Shown one piece after another: positions 40,695 through 57,200 of a stretch of DNA of 64,000 nucleotides (position 1 is the first letter of the stretch; every line of letters begins with the position of its first letter). The translations under genes were made by a program, and so were the position numbers. This DNA is from Mugil cephalus (Eukaryota > Chordata > Actinopteri > Mugiliformes > Mugilidae). Under the pieces are notes generated by a model, which saw only the letters and a program-made list of their open reading frames with translations, did no database searches and was not told where the DNA came from. The stretch covers positions 21,670,697 to 21,734,696 of the forward strand of contig NC_061774.1 of NCBI RefSeq assembly GCF_022458985.1, in the 5' to 3' direction.

Positions 40695-40994
40695 GAGAGG
40701 GACCCCGGGGTGATGTGATGGGGTGGGATGGATGGATGGATGGAGCAACAACCACCGTCACCTTGGAGACAAATAGGTGGAAGGGTAGCTTAGCGACTGT
40801 TGCTAACCAACCGGTGCTAGCAGGAAGCAAGGCTACACAGCAAGCATAAGTTACCGTTATTTTTGCTTTAAATAAAATAAAATAAACGAGGCTCGAACTA
40901 CTGCCTCGTTTCGCTACCAAAGCAACTCAAATAACGACGCGCTCGCTCGAGTAACCAGTTCAACATCAGCTAACGTTAGCTTAACGTTACTCAC

Positions 40995-41220
40995 CTATAG
41001 ATATGGGGGAGAGAGAAAAAACAACACTATGTTCCCGCTCTCCTGCCTGTAAAAGAACGCACCGGAAGCCGTGTAACTGCGAATTAAAAGTGTCGAAAAT
41101 GCGGCGACATAGCGTGCCGACTCCAGAATGATCGACAAGATCAAATAAAAAAAAAAACAACAAGTGTTGTTTTTTCCTTGAGCTCCAGCTGACTGACAAG
41201 CTCTCTGAACGGGAAGGGGC
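40995..41220 (-). promoter_or_regulatory. snx25: Probable snx25 5' non-coding exon and promoter
   Basis: On the minus strand a CTATAG|GTGAGT donor (complement of about 40990-40996) closes a likely first exon. The (GA)n tract near 40672-40693 is a long pyrimidine run on this strand and could serve an acceptor ahead of the coding exon. GC- and CpG-rich sequence spans 40380-41300. No TATA box is evident. Confidence 0.45.
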
Positions 41221-41299
41221 GTCAGCCAATCAGCGCAGGCGTTAACGACTGGCGTGCGCTTGTTTTATGCATCCGAGCAGTTATAACGGTCGGGGTTCT

Positions 41300-43280
41300 T
41301 TGCTCGGGAGTAACTGTGGGTGTAATGGGGGAAACACCGCCCAACGGGGCAGCCAGTTACGTCAATTAAACACCCCCCACCAGATAAAGGATCATGCCTG
41401 GTTTCTGTGGCGATAGAGTTGATGGCTTTCACAAAGGTCTATTGTGTGCGAATACAAACTATTTTTTTTTTGTTCAATGACAACAAATTATATTTTAGCC
41501 ACATCCACCAGATTGACAAAGACACACAGACCTCCCATCTCCCCTCCATGCTGATTTACAGCTCTATTTTTATATATATAATTTATTTATTTTATTTTAG
41601 TCTATATTTTGTTTTTACATTTGCACTACTTAAGCCATGATACCGCCCAAAATTTCAGAATGTACTCACATAATGTCAATAAATCATTCTTGATACTTGA
41701 TTTTACCAAATTTAGTCCTTGGCATCTGTTTTGCCAATATGCCAATAACATGCTGTTAATCTGCCCCAACATTTGGAGAGACTGATATAATCAAAATTAT
41801 GCATAATAAAAATTATTAATGTTTTGTGACCAGAGATCATGAAATTATAAACCTGTTTTGATTATGGATTTGTAGGATTACCCAGATTAAGGAGCTTTTT
41901 TTTATTTGGAATTGCTGGTGCAATTATATAAATATTAGTTCTCAGTGCAATAATCCAAAAATGTCCCCATATCATTCTTCTGATTTTAACAGAGAGATTC
42001 ACACATGCATTGCTGCTTGCCAGATTGTATTTATATTTATCCCAGTGTGACCTAAATGATGCATGAGATTTTTTTTCACTGACTTAGTGTGAATCATCAC
42101 TTCGCAATATGTGAGCCGCGCTGCTTTACATTTAACACGTTTAGTATCTACCCTCACACACTCTCTCACTCCTTCTCTGTGATGTTCCAGAAATAATGAG
42201 ATAATACCTGAAATAGGATACACAGAGTGGCCAATGTGTGATGGGTGGTGGATCAGGTCTCTGTCTGGAGGTCCAAACTGTGTTCACAAAGGTCATAAAA
42301 TGTAATAGCCAAATAATTGAATTTACTTAAACGCTAAATCATTTTCTTACATGTGCTCATAAATGTCATACATTGGAAAAGTAGTAGTAATTTAATTTAT
42401 GGGACAACCTGAAAGAAGCTTTTGTCCGGGTTTTCATCTGTTCGGCGGCTTCTATAAAGTCTTTTAAAACCTTTTTGCACTATACAAATCAAATTGAATT
42501 AAATATTATTGCATTATGACAGCGAGTAGGCCCCTGTGGAAGTAGCCAACATTGTTGCAGAATGGAAAAGATTTTTTAATACCCTTCAGGTCAATAAATG
42601 TCTGTAATATTTGATTAATGTAGCCAAATATTACACTTTAATGAAATAATTGAATGGCCATTCAGGGAACTCAGCTCACTCCCTGCCACGGTATTTTTAG
42701 AAATAAAATGAAAGGCTGCTTTCACTGCGTATTACTGTAAAAACACTCTTGTTGCAGCCATTTCCAGTGACACGATAATGGCTCCTTTCAGTCCCATGTT
42801 TCTGCCTGTGTCAGGCACACACGCTGACGTCAGATTTCCCTTTTCCCCACTAAAACAGACAGCTGTGTGCGCATTCTACTTCCTCTTGCGACACTCGCGT
42901 CTCCAAAACAGCCGACGCATTTCACCAGACCTGACGATATTTTCCCTGCCAGCGCGTCAAGCCTCAAGTCTCATTAAAGAGCAAAGCCTCAGTAATGACC
43001 ACAACTAAAGCCAGACTGATTGAATCTTTGGCTCATCTCATTTATTCTGCTCCACCAGATATACAGCTTGATAACACAGGAAGCATATTTGCTATCAGGA
43101 GCCAGTGGGGTTGATTAGTGCATAGTGCGAAAAACAAGCAGCTGTGGAATTTAAGATAATTATGACATGAGATTTCTGTTAAAGTCTGTTTCAGTTTGAT
43201 TATACAGCTGGTATTAACGTAGCAGCACTGCTTGCCACTGGTTGTTTCTACACCAGTGCCTAGAAGGATTGATATTCTGT
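41300..43280. other. Spacer between fgl1 3' end and snx25 promoter
   Basis: There is no supported gene. A palindromic TGACGTCA (about 42825-42832), the consensus cAMP-response element, stands out, with a related TTACGTCA near 41357. The rest is A/T-rich, and the portion next to 43286 should hold the fgl1 3' untranslated region. Confidence 0.45.
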
Positions 43281-43285
43281 CTGGT

Positions 43286-48083
<4,798 letters not shown>

Positions 48084-48089
48084 CCTCCC

Positions 48090-49530
48090 CTTGTTTGGAT
48101 ATCACCAGCACTAAAAGTCCTCAAGTCAAGAGAGAAACAACCTCTACGTCTTCGTTCTTAGTTTGGAGTGTGGTTTAATCTGTTTGATTTTTACCCAAGA
48201 ACATGGTGTATGATCTTCACATCTGGGGCAAAATAAAGCCGCGGCCAAGCAGGAGGAGACACTGACAGAATACCTGATTCTCTACAGTCATAAAATACAC
48301 CAAATATGCGGGCAGGATCCAGAACAGATGCACATATGCCAAAACCACACACATGTCTTGGATGATAATGAAATAAAAGACGGAGTCATAGTTCACTGAA
48401 CTATAAACATACTCAGTGCCAGAAGTGCGCAAGTGCATTCTCCTGTGTTGTAAAGAGACTCAAGTGGTCATTCCCTTGATGAGATGAGCAGTATTCAGAT
48501 AAATGTTGCGTGCTGCTAAATGCCACGGAAGGTCAGCAGCAGTTGAAGCAATAAAAAGAGCAGAAAGAGACATTTTACTTCAAAGGGTTCCACAGAAGTC
48601 TGACTGAATTATGTCGCTGTTCAGGGAAAAGAGGCAACTTCCTAGGAAAAAGAGGCTTTAAATAAATAAAATAATAAATAAAAAAACATGGGCATACCAA
48701 ACGTGTTTGGTAGTTGGCTGCTTGAAAGTGTTGACGTATTATTATAAGGTGTCACAATAGAAATAACAACAGCAAATACTCATTTGTTTAATTTTCATTC
48801 CTTTTAACAAGATAACTGATATTACTTTTATGTCTGTGTGTTACATAATGTACGTAGCTTCATCATAGACTGTATAATAGCGGTGGACAGATCGATCCAA
48901 ATATCGATAATATTGATACCAACATTGGTAACGATATTGATTGATACCAATGTAATTAGATCAATACTTTCAGTTTCTCAATTGCAGAAGATATTTGTTG
49001 TAAAGTGATCATTTTCCACTTGTATTTGTTTAAGACAGCAAGAAGTGCAATGAAGGGAGAGATTTAGTTTTAGAATTATTCTGTAGTATCTGAACACCTA
49101 AAAAATAATTTCATTTCATTTGTTCTCAAGTGATGATTTTGTGTTGTTTCTGAACAAAAACTTTTATTGTGATAAAAAAGTATTTTCTATTTACTTAGAA
49201 ACTGATTAATAATCCAAAAGGCAATTCACAAAAACACTTCAGAGCCATGAAAATTCATTCAAATTTAGATTGATACAGATTAATGATGTATTCACTGGCT
49301 GGTACTGGCCATGTGTTTACTTGGTGTATTGTATAAAGGTGGATGGCAGGACTGCTCTTCTGAAGTGAAGCCAAAGCAAGTAGAGCTCCCCCTGGTGTCT
49401 GGCTGCAGTATAGGCCATAAGCTCCACCTCCTCCATGTTAGTGGATATGACAGTATTAACTATAAAATTCCCTCTGGGAAATTTTGAAAGTGCCACAAGG
49501 GGTTTCTGCCAGGGGGTACTGTCTCTGCTA
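48090..49530. other. Spacer upstream of fgl1
   Basis: The first few hundred bases above 48083 should hold the fgl1 promoter; I see no strong TATA box. Around 48880-48990 there are ATCGATA/TATCGAT-rich repeats of a degenerate element. Nothing else is recognised. Confidence 0.4.
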
Positions 49531-49745
49531 ACATGGGAGTTAGCACGCTCAGCCTACATTTAGCACCGTTGGCTTACGGTTAGCACAATTAGCTCACAGT
49601 TAGCACAGTTAGTTTACAGTTAGTACAGTTAACCCACATGTTGCGGTTTCCACACTTAACCCACATTTAGCACAGTTAGCCTACATTTTGCATAGTTAGC
49701 ACAGTCAACCCACATTTAGTATAGTTAACCCACATACAGCACAAT
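49531..49745. repeat. Degenerate minisatellite, about 20-bp unit
   Basis: Around nine to ten imperfect units of the form CCCACATTTAGCACAGTTAG follow each other, with spacing varying from 19 to 29 bases. Units vary by point changes and small indels, indicating an old array. No ORF spans it. Confidence 0.8.
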
Positions 49746-49867
49746 GAATGATTAATGAATTGGTCTCAGCTGTGGCTCAGGCCTGCGGGTCAGGGGTTGT
49801 CATGGCAACTCAAGGTGATGACAGAACCGTGCTGAGCTGGGACACAGTGAAGAGGTGGATTTTCTCC

Positions 49868-50110
49868 TTCAGAATCAGAATCAGATTTAGCTTTATTGGC
49901 CAGGTAAGTGAACACATACGAGGAATTTGACTCTGACTTTGATATGTTTTTTGTCTTTCTGGAGTAAATATTTTGGAGACACGTGCGAGTTAAAAACAGG
50001 GAACCCTTCTGCTTCTCTCCAGGAGACCTTTGCATTACTGTCAATGGAGAACAGACAGGGACGTGACCACTCACAGAGGCTCACAGTTTAAATTCTGTAC
50101 GTCTCACTGC
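49868..50110. repeat. Non-LTR retrotransposon 3'-end-like repeat
   Basis: The sequence TCAGAATCAGATTTAGCTTT, followed by ATTGGCCAGGTAAGTGAACA and GAGGAATTTGACTCTGACTT, is the standard form of a LINE-tail repeat widespread in teleosts. It sits between the minisatellite and the Harbinger element. Confidence 0.6.
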
Positions 50111-50979
50111 TTTGCCGAGCAAATTGTGAGAGACAGAACAAGTTTGTCTACAACTGTGGGTAAAATCATGTGTCTAGTTTGTAAGTTGTGGCCGGGATGA
50201 GTGTGGAAAGAGAAAAGTTTCAAGCAATTTCACATACATGCCTTCACTCTGGCTGATGATGTCACGCACTCTTGCACCAATTTCTACAACAATTATCATG
50301 GTAATTTTTTCCGCCCGTCCCATTCATTTCAATGGGAAATTTTTCGCAGTTTTTACATAGCGGAAAATATGTATTTTGTAGAGAAAGGTAATAGCACACC
50401 GATCCAAGGAAGAGGAAAAATAATAAGAAGAAACACCTGGTATAACAATAGTGTCCCAATTCCCTCATAAAGTCTGACAGAAGTGTGAGAAGGTCAACAA
50501 TAACACTGCTTTGTTACAACCAGAGGTCCGTTTCACAAAGCCGGTTTAGTGAAAACTCTGAGGTTATTAACACTGAAATGAGGGACACTCTGAGTTTTCC
50601 GTTTCACAAAGGGAGGTAACTCAGACCAGAGAAAGAGGGGTAACTCTAGCCTGTTTCAGAGAGAGAGGTAACTTAAGCTCTCTGTCAGTTACCGTAGTAA
50701 CAGACTCCATGAACCTTTTTCTCAGTGCTCCTCGAGTTTCTTTCAGTCTCCGCCCTCATTCAGCCCCACAGGCCATTTGATTTCCTCTTTCATTAATTCA
50801 GTCAGCAGGCGAGTTTTGGCATAGCCTTGTTCTGTCATCGGTAGGTGGTTATCAGACCGCATGTAGATGTTTTAGATCAGACAATTTCTTGGCAGTAGTC
50901 ACAGTCTCATACACTATCGTTGTACATTGCAGCATTCAACCGTATAGCTTCATCCAGCATATTGTGTGTTGCAATGTGT

Positions 50980-51943
50980 TTTTTTTGCAAATGGAAGTTT
51001 TTTGTACAACGTCGGAGATGCAGAGCACTTGAGCAAGGCCGGTCAGAAAAGTGTGCCTCGCCCTGAAACGGCTTTTACCCATGTTTGTCGTTGTCCCTGG
51101 ACATAAACCTGTCAGAGTCATCAAGGAGGGGTTCCACAGGTGAATGATGTAGGGATCTGTTAAATTAATTAATATTAAATTATATTCTGTTAATGACATT
51201 GTGTTGCAACCTCAGAATGGGATGAGTAATTTTCATTTCTTTTAGGATTTCCCAGTGTGATTGGCTGCATAGATGACACACACACATCCTAATCACAGCT
51301 CCCTCACACTATGAAGCCGATTATTTGAACAGGAAGTCCATTCACAGCATAAATGTGCAGGTACATGTAGATTGACTACTGTTTCAGAAGAACATCTGTC
51401 ATTCTCTGCACTGTCAAGATCATATGTGATACTGTATACATCATTTTGAATGCGGAGGCCAAGTGACCTGGGTGTGTTCATGACTCAAGGATTTTTCGGA
51501 GTCTAACCTGAGCAACAGACTGCAACGTGGTAAGCAGCCTAAAGATTTGCACAATATAACTCACTTGTCTCCCTCCTTTAATACACTCTAATGTATCCAC
51601 TATACATTACAGGACGTAGACTGTTGACCCCTGACCCTGACCCTGAACCAGGCCCCCTACAGAACTTCAACTGGGATCACTGAAGGACAAGAGCCCAGGT
51701 GGAGATGACCATAGGCCTGTTGAAAGCCTGTTTCCAGTGCCTACGTTGCCTCAGGGTGACCCCTGAGAGAGCCTGGGATATAATTGTGGCATGCGTTGTT
51801 CTTCATAATATCACCACTATTAGAGGAGAGCAACACCCTGCCCTACCAGTTGAAGGCGCTGATAATGACCCCATCCACCCGCCAGCTATCAAGGACGGCA
51901 GAGCGGTCAGAGACACCATACGCAATAACCACTTTAGAGTTTA
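50980..51943 (+). pseudogene. Harbinger transposase (HARBI1-like DDE nuclease), broken
   Basis: The plus strand encodes recognisable pieces of a HARBI1-type nuclease: GSFLYNVGDAEHLSKAG, then GFPSVIGCID where the catalytic Asp block lies, then a piece around HDSRIF, and finally VEMTIGLLKACFQCLRCLRV and WDIIVACVVLHNI to the end. The pieces lie in different frames with several stops between them. The segment expected to carry the GDRGYP-type second acidic motif is missing before LLTPDPDPEPG. The gene is therefore inactive; only the last 80 codons remain open. Confidence 0.85.
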
Positions 51944-52037
51944 AGTCACCATCATCACCACCACCACAGCAGTCAAATAAAGATATAATACAAATTTCAT
52001 TTGGTCTTCTTTATTTCCTACAAATACAAGAGCTAGG

Positions 52038-53474
52038 TCAGTTAATGTTCCAATAGTTAACGTAATTAACTAAATTCACCTGTGACCATGCACTCACCTC
52101 TAACTTGTGCTCCAGTATTTCAATTTCCAGATCTGCCTTCCTTATCTGGCGGTCCAAGTAGAGCATTTCTTTGTCGTATTTTAACACTTTTTTCAGCAGG
52201 TGAATTTGATAAACCTCTTTTACTGTCAACTGGGAATACATAAGGAGGACATGAAATTATACAGTCGCACATGAATTCCACCGAATGAACCTCTGTTTTT
52301 TACTGAACATCCATCTCACTGTGTCAATCTGTGCAGTGGAAGTTGAGGGACCCTCCTGCTGCTGCCCAGACATGCTCTGTTAAAAAGGATGGGAATGTGT
52401 TAATACTTAAGTGTAGGCTAAATGTCTCTATATTCCACCAGAGTGTTAAGAAATGTGAATGGGAAGAGAGTTATCAGTAACATCTGAAGATGTTACCTCT
52501 GTAGGCCTTTCTGGATCCCCCTCTGTACAGGCAGCAGACGCAGTTTCCTCATCCTCTTCATCCTAGATGAGCGATATGTTTGAACTACCATTTGGTAAAA
52601 TCTTTAGAGTATTGCCTACTTACAGTTACAAGGTGTGTTGTGGCGTGAGGGGGCTCTATCAGACAGATAGCACCATCAGAATCTGTTGGGACAAAAGAAA
52701 AAAAAGATACAAAAGACAATATTTGTATGAATAGGCTTTAAAAAAAAAGATATGTTTCGGCCTATTACGTTTTATAAAGGCACTTGTGTCTTGGGTGGTG
52801 GACTCAGAGGATGAGCTCCCTCCAGGGATTCCTTCAGCCACTGGCCTTCCAGTATTGTGGTTTAGGGCCGGCTCCTCTGCCTCCTTTAGAGGTGGAGGTG
52901 CTGGGCCACCACATGTTTTACGTGCATCTGCCTTCTTTCTGTTGACTGAAAAGAAGTCTGTGTTAGTTTAAACAGGCTTAATTATTTAACAGATATAGAT
53001 GAGATTTGTCATTTGACATTTGTGTGTGTGAAAACAGCAGTATGTTGGGGATAAAACAACTGCACAGTCAAATTAATACCCACTTAATATTTACTTCAAA
53101 GTGTAAAACGTGATTAAAATGAGGTCCCTCCATGCCGAGGTCTTACCTGATTGAACAATGTTTTTATATTTCATCTTAAGCTGCTGCCAAGTGCGCTTCT
53201 CCCCCGCGGGATTGCACCTAAAAATGAAATAGATGAATAGGACACTATTAAAGCAGTTTTCTCCCTGTAATATTATTGTGATTGCAAAGGACTACATCTA
53301 AACTCACGCATTGACCCGAGCAGCAATGCTCTCCCACGCCGTCTGCCTCTCGTTTGCAGCTGCAGCGGTGTTGCACTTCTTTTTAAAAACGTGTTGAAAC
53401 TCGCCATACGAGCGCATGAGGATTTCCAATTCGAGGTTGGTGAAAAACGTAGCCCTCTTCTTCCCCGTTGCCAT
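52038..53474 (-). CDS. Myb/SANT-like DNA-binding protein of the Harbinger element, intact
   Basis: This is the second protein of PIF/Harbinger transposons, a Myb/SANT-like (NAIF1/MSANTD-related) DNA-binding factor thought to help bring transposase to the nucleus and to DNA ends. Minus-strand exons: 53308-53474, 53147-53217, 52769-52945, 52624-52682, 52497-52562, 52320-52376, 52038-52229. They sum to 789 bases in agreeing phases, giving about 262 residues without a stop. Residues 1-80 form the trihelix domain, starting MATGKKRATFFTNLELEIL and including AWESIAARVNA and TWQQLKMKYKNIVQ. The middle is Ser/Pro/Glu-rich, and the C-terminal 60 residues form a Leu/Glu/Lys helix (YQIHLLKKVLKYDKEMLYLD). 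Its exons keep good donors (GTGAGT, GTAAGA, GTAAGT), in contrast with the decayed transposase on the other strand. Whether it is expressed or merely recent cannot be told from sequence. Confidence 0.75.
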
Positions 53475-53684
53475 GGGGACTCGTCGAACCGGGGACCAAT
53501 TGATGCTGGCTTTTTATGGTTGTGGCGCACGCGCTTAACTCCAGGTGAAACTATTGCGCGTTGATTAAGCTAACTCAACTCCGCTGTTCTGGTACCGGAA
53601 ACTCTGAGTTTTCTATCTCAGAGTAGATTCAGAGATTAGGATTACAGTTTGTTTAACCTGCTTTGTGAAACGCACACCTGGTAA

Positions 53685-54224
53685 AGCAGAAAAGGTAACA
53701 GAAAGTAACCGCCCTCGTCATGAAAGGGGCGGGGCAGCATCAGCTCATTAGCATTTAAAGCTACAGACACAAAAATAGACCGTTTGCAACAGGCAAAAAA
53801 AAGTACAAAGATATCGTAGAATGAACTAGCACACTGATCTGTGTGGTATTTTCTGTTGAAACTTGGAGTACACATTTAGGAGACATGTCAGATTTACAAT
53901 GAGCTTTTTAAGAAAACTGTAAGGACAAATCTAATCACAATTACAACACCAGTCGAAAGCATGCACACAAGTTTTTCTTTTCTTTTTATTATTGTCTACA
54001 CTGTACATTAATACTGGAGACATCAACACTATGAAGGAACACATACGGAATAATGTGTAAGGCAAAACAAAGTGTTAAACGAAAGCAAAATATGTTTTAT
54101 ATTTTAGATTCCACCTTTTTGCTTTGATGACTGCTTGACATACTCTTTGCATTCTCTCGATGTTTGTATTATATGGCAACATCGCACAATAATTAGTTTT
54201 TGATCATTTAATGGTTGAACTGGA
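53685..54224. other. Spacer between the Harbinger element and the calnexin-tail gene
   Basis: There is no gene or complete repeat. The sequence is A/T-rich with short stop-filled frames and should include the 3' untranslated region of the gene starting at 58200. Confidence 0.5.
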
Positions 54225-57200
54225 TTAGGCAATATTATTATTATTTAGTTTTATTTGGTTAGTCATTCCCTGTTGTGTTTTTTCAGCGTCCTCTTGTGAA
54301 CTTGCGTGGTTTCCTGCCCTGAGGTCCTCGCTCGGGTCTCCGCTCCTACAATCATATAACAAAATACAATCAAGTTTTGTCACCTATAGTTTTATCGGGC
54401 TGTTTAAAGGTTTAACAATCACATGAGCATGCATGTAGACAGTAGAGAATCAGAGTTACAATAAGTTGGCATGATGTGGGTCCAAGACAAAATCCTATTT
54501 AGAAATTTGGAAATGCAACAAGTAGAACGTGTTGTTCTTTCAAATCTTAAAAGGCATTCACATCGTACCAGAAATGATGTACATACATATACTAATATTG
54601 TCCTTAACAATGAGTATGATGAATAATCTGTGAATAACGAACTTTTGATATTTGCTGACTGTGTCGCTGGGGAGATGTCAGGATCATCTGGCTGATCGTC
54701 ATCACTCTTCTTATACCAATACGGCTGATCAGGGGGTCCAAACCTCTGCAGGTAAACACATCACACAGCAGTAGCAGTTTTTATAGCTCGTCATTTTTTT
54801 TTTTTGAAGGACTAAATCACACTCGAGCATAAAATGTACCTTGTCAGGCCACATGAAGCTTATGAAGAGAACGATGGGAAGTCCAACAGTGAAGATGTAG
54901 AGACCCCAGAGCCAGGGACGTTCGAATGTGGCCACTAGGAGGCTCTCTACGAGGCCCATCTAGAGTACGCACATACAGAGACTGTATATCAGTTGTCGGG
55001 TAATAATACATTATCCATAGAAACATGCAGCGAGCACCAGGTGGCTTCCAGGTCATAGATGAAAGCTGCAGTAAATCCATGACTCCAGAATGATTGCATA
55101 AAACCAGAATACTACAAGAGATAAAAATGCATTTAAAGAGAGGATGGACAATAAAACTAGTGGTGGTATTGTACTAATTATATTAATACAATACTTAATA
55201 CTACAATACTTTAAAGGCTTTTTCAAGTAAAATATGTGAGAGAATGAACTTAAAGTGCTAAATTTAAAATAATTCAATGAGGAAAACTAACCCTTGTGAC
55301 TGTAATACTATTATTTATTATATGATTAGGTCCTTTGACATATTTATTACTTGTGAATTTCTGCACATACAAACCCACTATTCATAAATTCACAGGTCCT
55401 TAAATTCATTGATTAAAACCATGCAAATTGTGTACAAAGTCAACAACAATATGCTTCCAGAGAGTGTCCAGAAGATGTTTCAGGTCAGAGTGAGTTAATA
55501 TCAGCTAAGAGGGATCTGCATGGTCAAAAGAAACAAAGACAAGAATCAATGCAAAACAAAGATGTATAATAGCAAAAGGTGTAAATTTATGGAACAACTT
55601 AGAAACAGAAATTAAATTATTTTTAATTTTACTTCCTTTTTCATGAAAGGTAGTTGATGAAACTTTATTATTGTAAGAAGGATAGGCACAATAAGCTAAG
55701 GCTACAACCTATATCATTTCAGTCTTTTTGTTTTTTGCATTTGTGTATGTACTGTTCTGCTCTACTGGCCAAAGCAAATAACTAAATTAATAAATAAAAT
55801 GTAAAAGCAGGATTTTACTGCGAAGATGGAGCTCACACTGAACTGAAACTAATTATGTTCAATAAGGATTCATCTGCTTCTTCTTTCCCCCAGTAATCAA
55901 CTCACATTCTAGTTTGTACAACTTCTGGAAACGGTGTGAAAATTTAACAAAACAACACATTGTATAAATACCTCTGTTTTAAATCTTAAGTTGTCTGCAG
56001 TTCAAATGTTCCCTTTACTTGAGTACATGTAGTTACATTCCATCGCTCCAGGGAACAGACAGTCTGCAGGAGAAGTTTTCATGTGTTCCTACGCAGCGAT
56101 AAATCTAAGCAGCAGGTGACGTGTGAGTAATGCAGGTGCAGTGACGGGAAACTAAAAACTAAACTGGAAACAGGTGCTGTAGTTCAGTCGCTGCCATTTC
56201 ATTTCTAATTCACACAGCGTTGACAGTTATAACGAAACACGTTCACATTGTGTATTTCAAGTTGTGTGTCTGATAAATAGCAATTAAGGTCAAGGTCAAT
56301 GTTTCTTTTTTTGTCTCCTGTAGGAGAAATTTGTCTTGGATGAAAGGGCAGTACTGCAGCGAAATGCAAAAAAAACAACACAATAAAAACATATAAATAC
56401 TAAAAGACTCATGATAAACACACTTAAAGCAATGTTACAAGATTCATCTACCCCTGGCTGCTCATTAATGAGCTTGATTGAAAAGGGAATAAATGAATGT
56501 GATTATGTTTGCTGAGGGGAACCCTATACCTTCTTCCTGAAGGGCCCCATAATCTTAAAAGAGGTATTCACCAGGGAGTTGATCTGAGTTTTGTGCTTGA
56601 CTGTACCATACCTAATTATTGATTCTATAGATCCCTTCATGGCCTACGTCGCTGTGACGTCACAATGTTAACTGGGGGCAGAACAGAGGGAAGCTTGAGG
56701 CAAACACTGTCGCTTTCAACCATGAAAATGTCGTCTTGCTGTATTTTTTGCTTCTAAAAACCGAAATATCAAAAACACTAACTTGAAGTTTTATCACATA
56801 CCAGCCATTGCCAGTCGTAGACAACTTTGATTTGGCTTTGGGGATCATAAGAAAGGACTGGTGCGAACAGACACACTTAATATAAGGTCACAGGTTATAG
56901 GTTGGACTAAATCGTGCCTGAAAGTACGTTAAATTAATCCTTAAGCAGAAGTTATTTTTGCTACGTTACAGTGGTTCAGCTTACTTCTTGTAATGTCTTT
57001 GTTGGAGAGGCTTCACTTGATAAAGACAGACCAGACTTCGCCCCCTCTGTGTCGTCAAATTGGTCAAATCGTCCATCCAGTGAGTGAGAATGTAGGGGTC
57101 AGTGAATGTAGCCCCATCAGTCAGAGTCAACTTTTTAAAATAACGCTCACGGTATGGGGGGGTGAGCGTATTAGTATATCTATATTCTCTAAAATATGCG

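Larger units (their letters stand above)
50521..53681. mobile_element. PIF/Harbinger DNA transposon, nearly full length
   Basis: The left end CCAGAGGTCCGTTTCACAAA and the complement of the right end CCAGGTGTGCGTTTCACAAA form terminal inverted repeats. Three-base flanks are CAA (50518-50520) and TAA (53682-53684), close to the TWA target duplication of this superfamily. About 3.16 kb long, it carries both standard Harbinger genes: a transposase on the plus strand and a Myb/SANT-like gene on the minus strand. It lies between fgl1 and the calnexin-tail gene. Confidence 0.88.

Noticed and set aside
40174-40920. A 248-codon minus-strand open frame over the snx25 first exon region
   Set aside because: It is out of frame with the SNX25 membrane segments, is driven by GC-rich and simple repeats, and has no family resemblance. 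It is a shadow frame.
51699-51944. Stand-alone host gene with a HARBI1-like C-terminus
   Set aside because: It lies inside the inverted repeats of the Harbinger element, and its upstream parts are broken, so it is a transposase remnant and not a HARBI1 orthologue.
54729-54959. Full calnexin or calmegin gene
   Set aside because: Only the membrane segment and start of the tail are present. No exon of the lectin or P-domain is seen between 54960 and 57630 or upstream.
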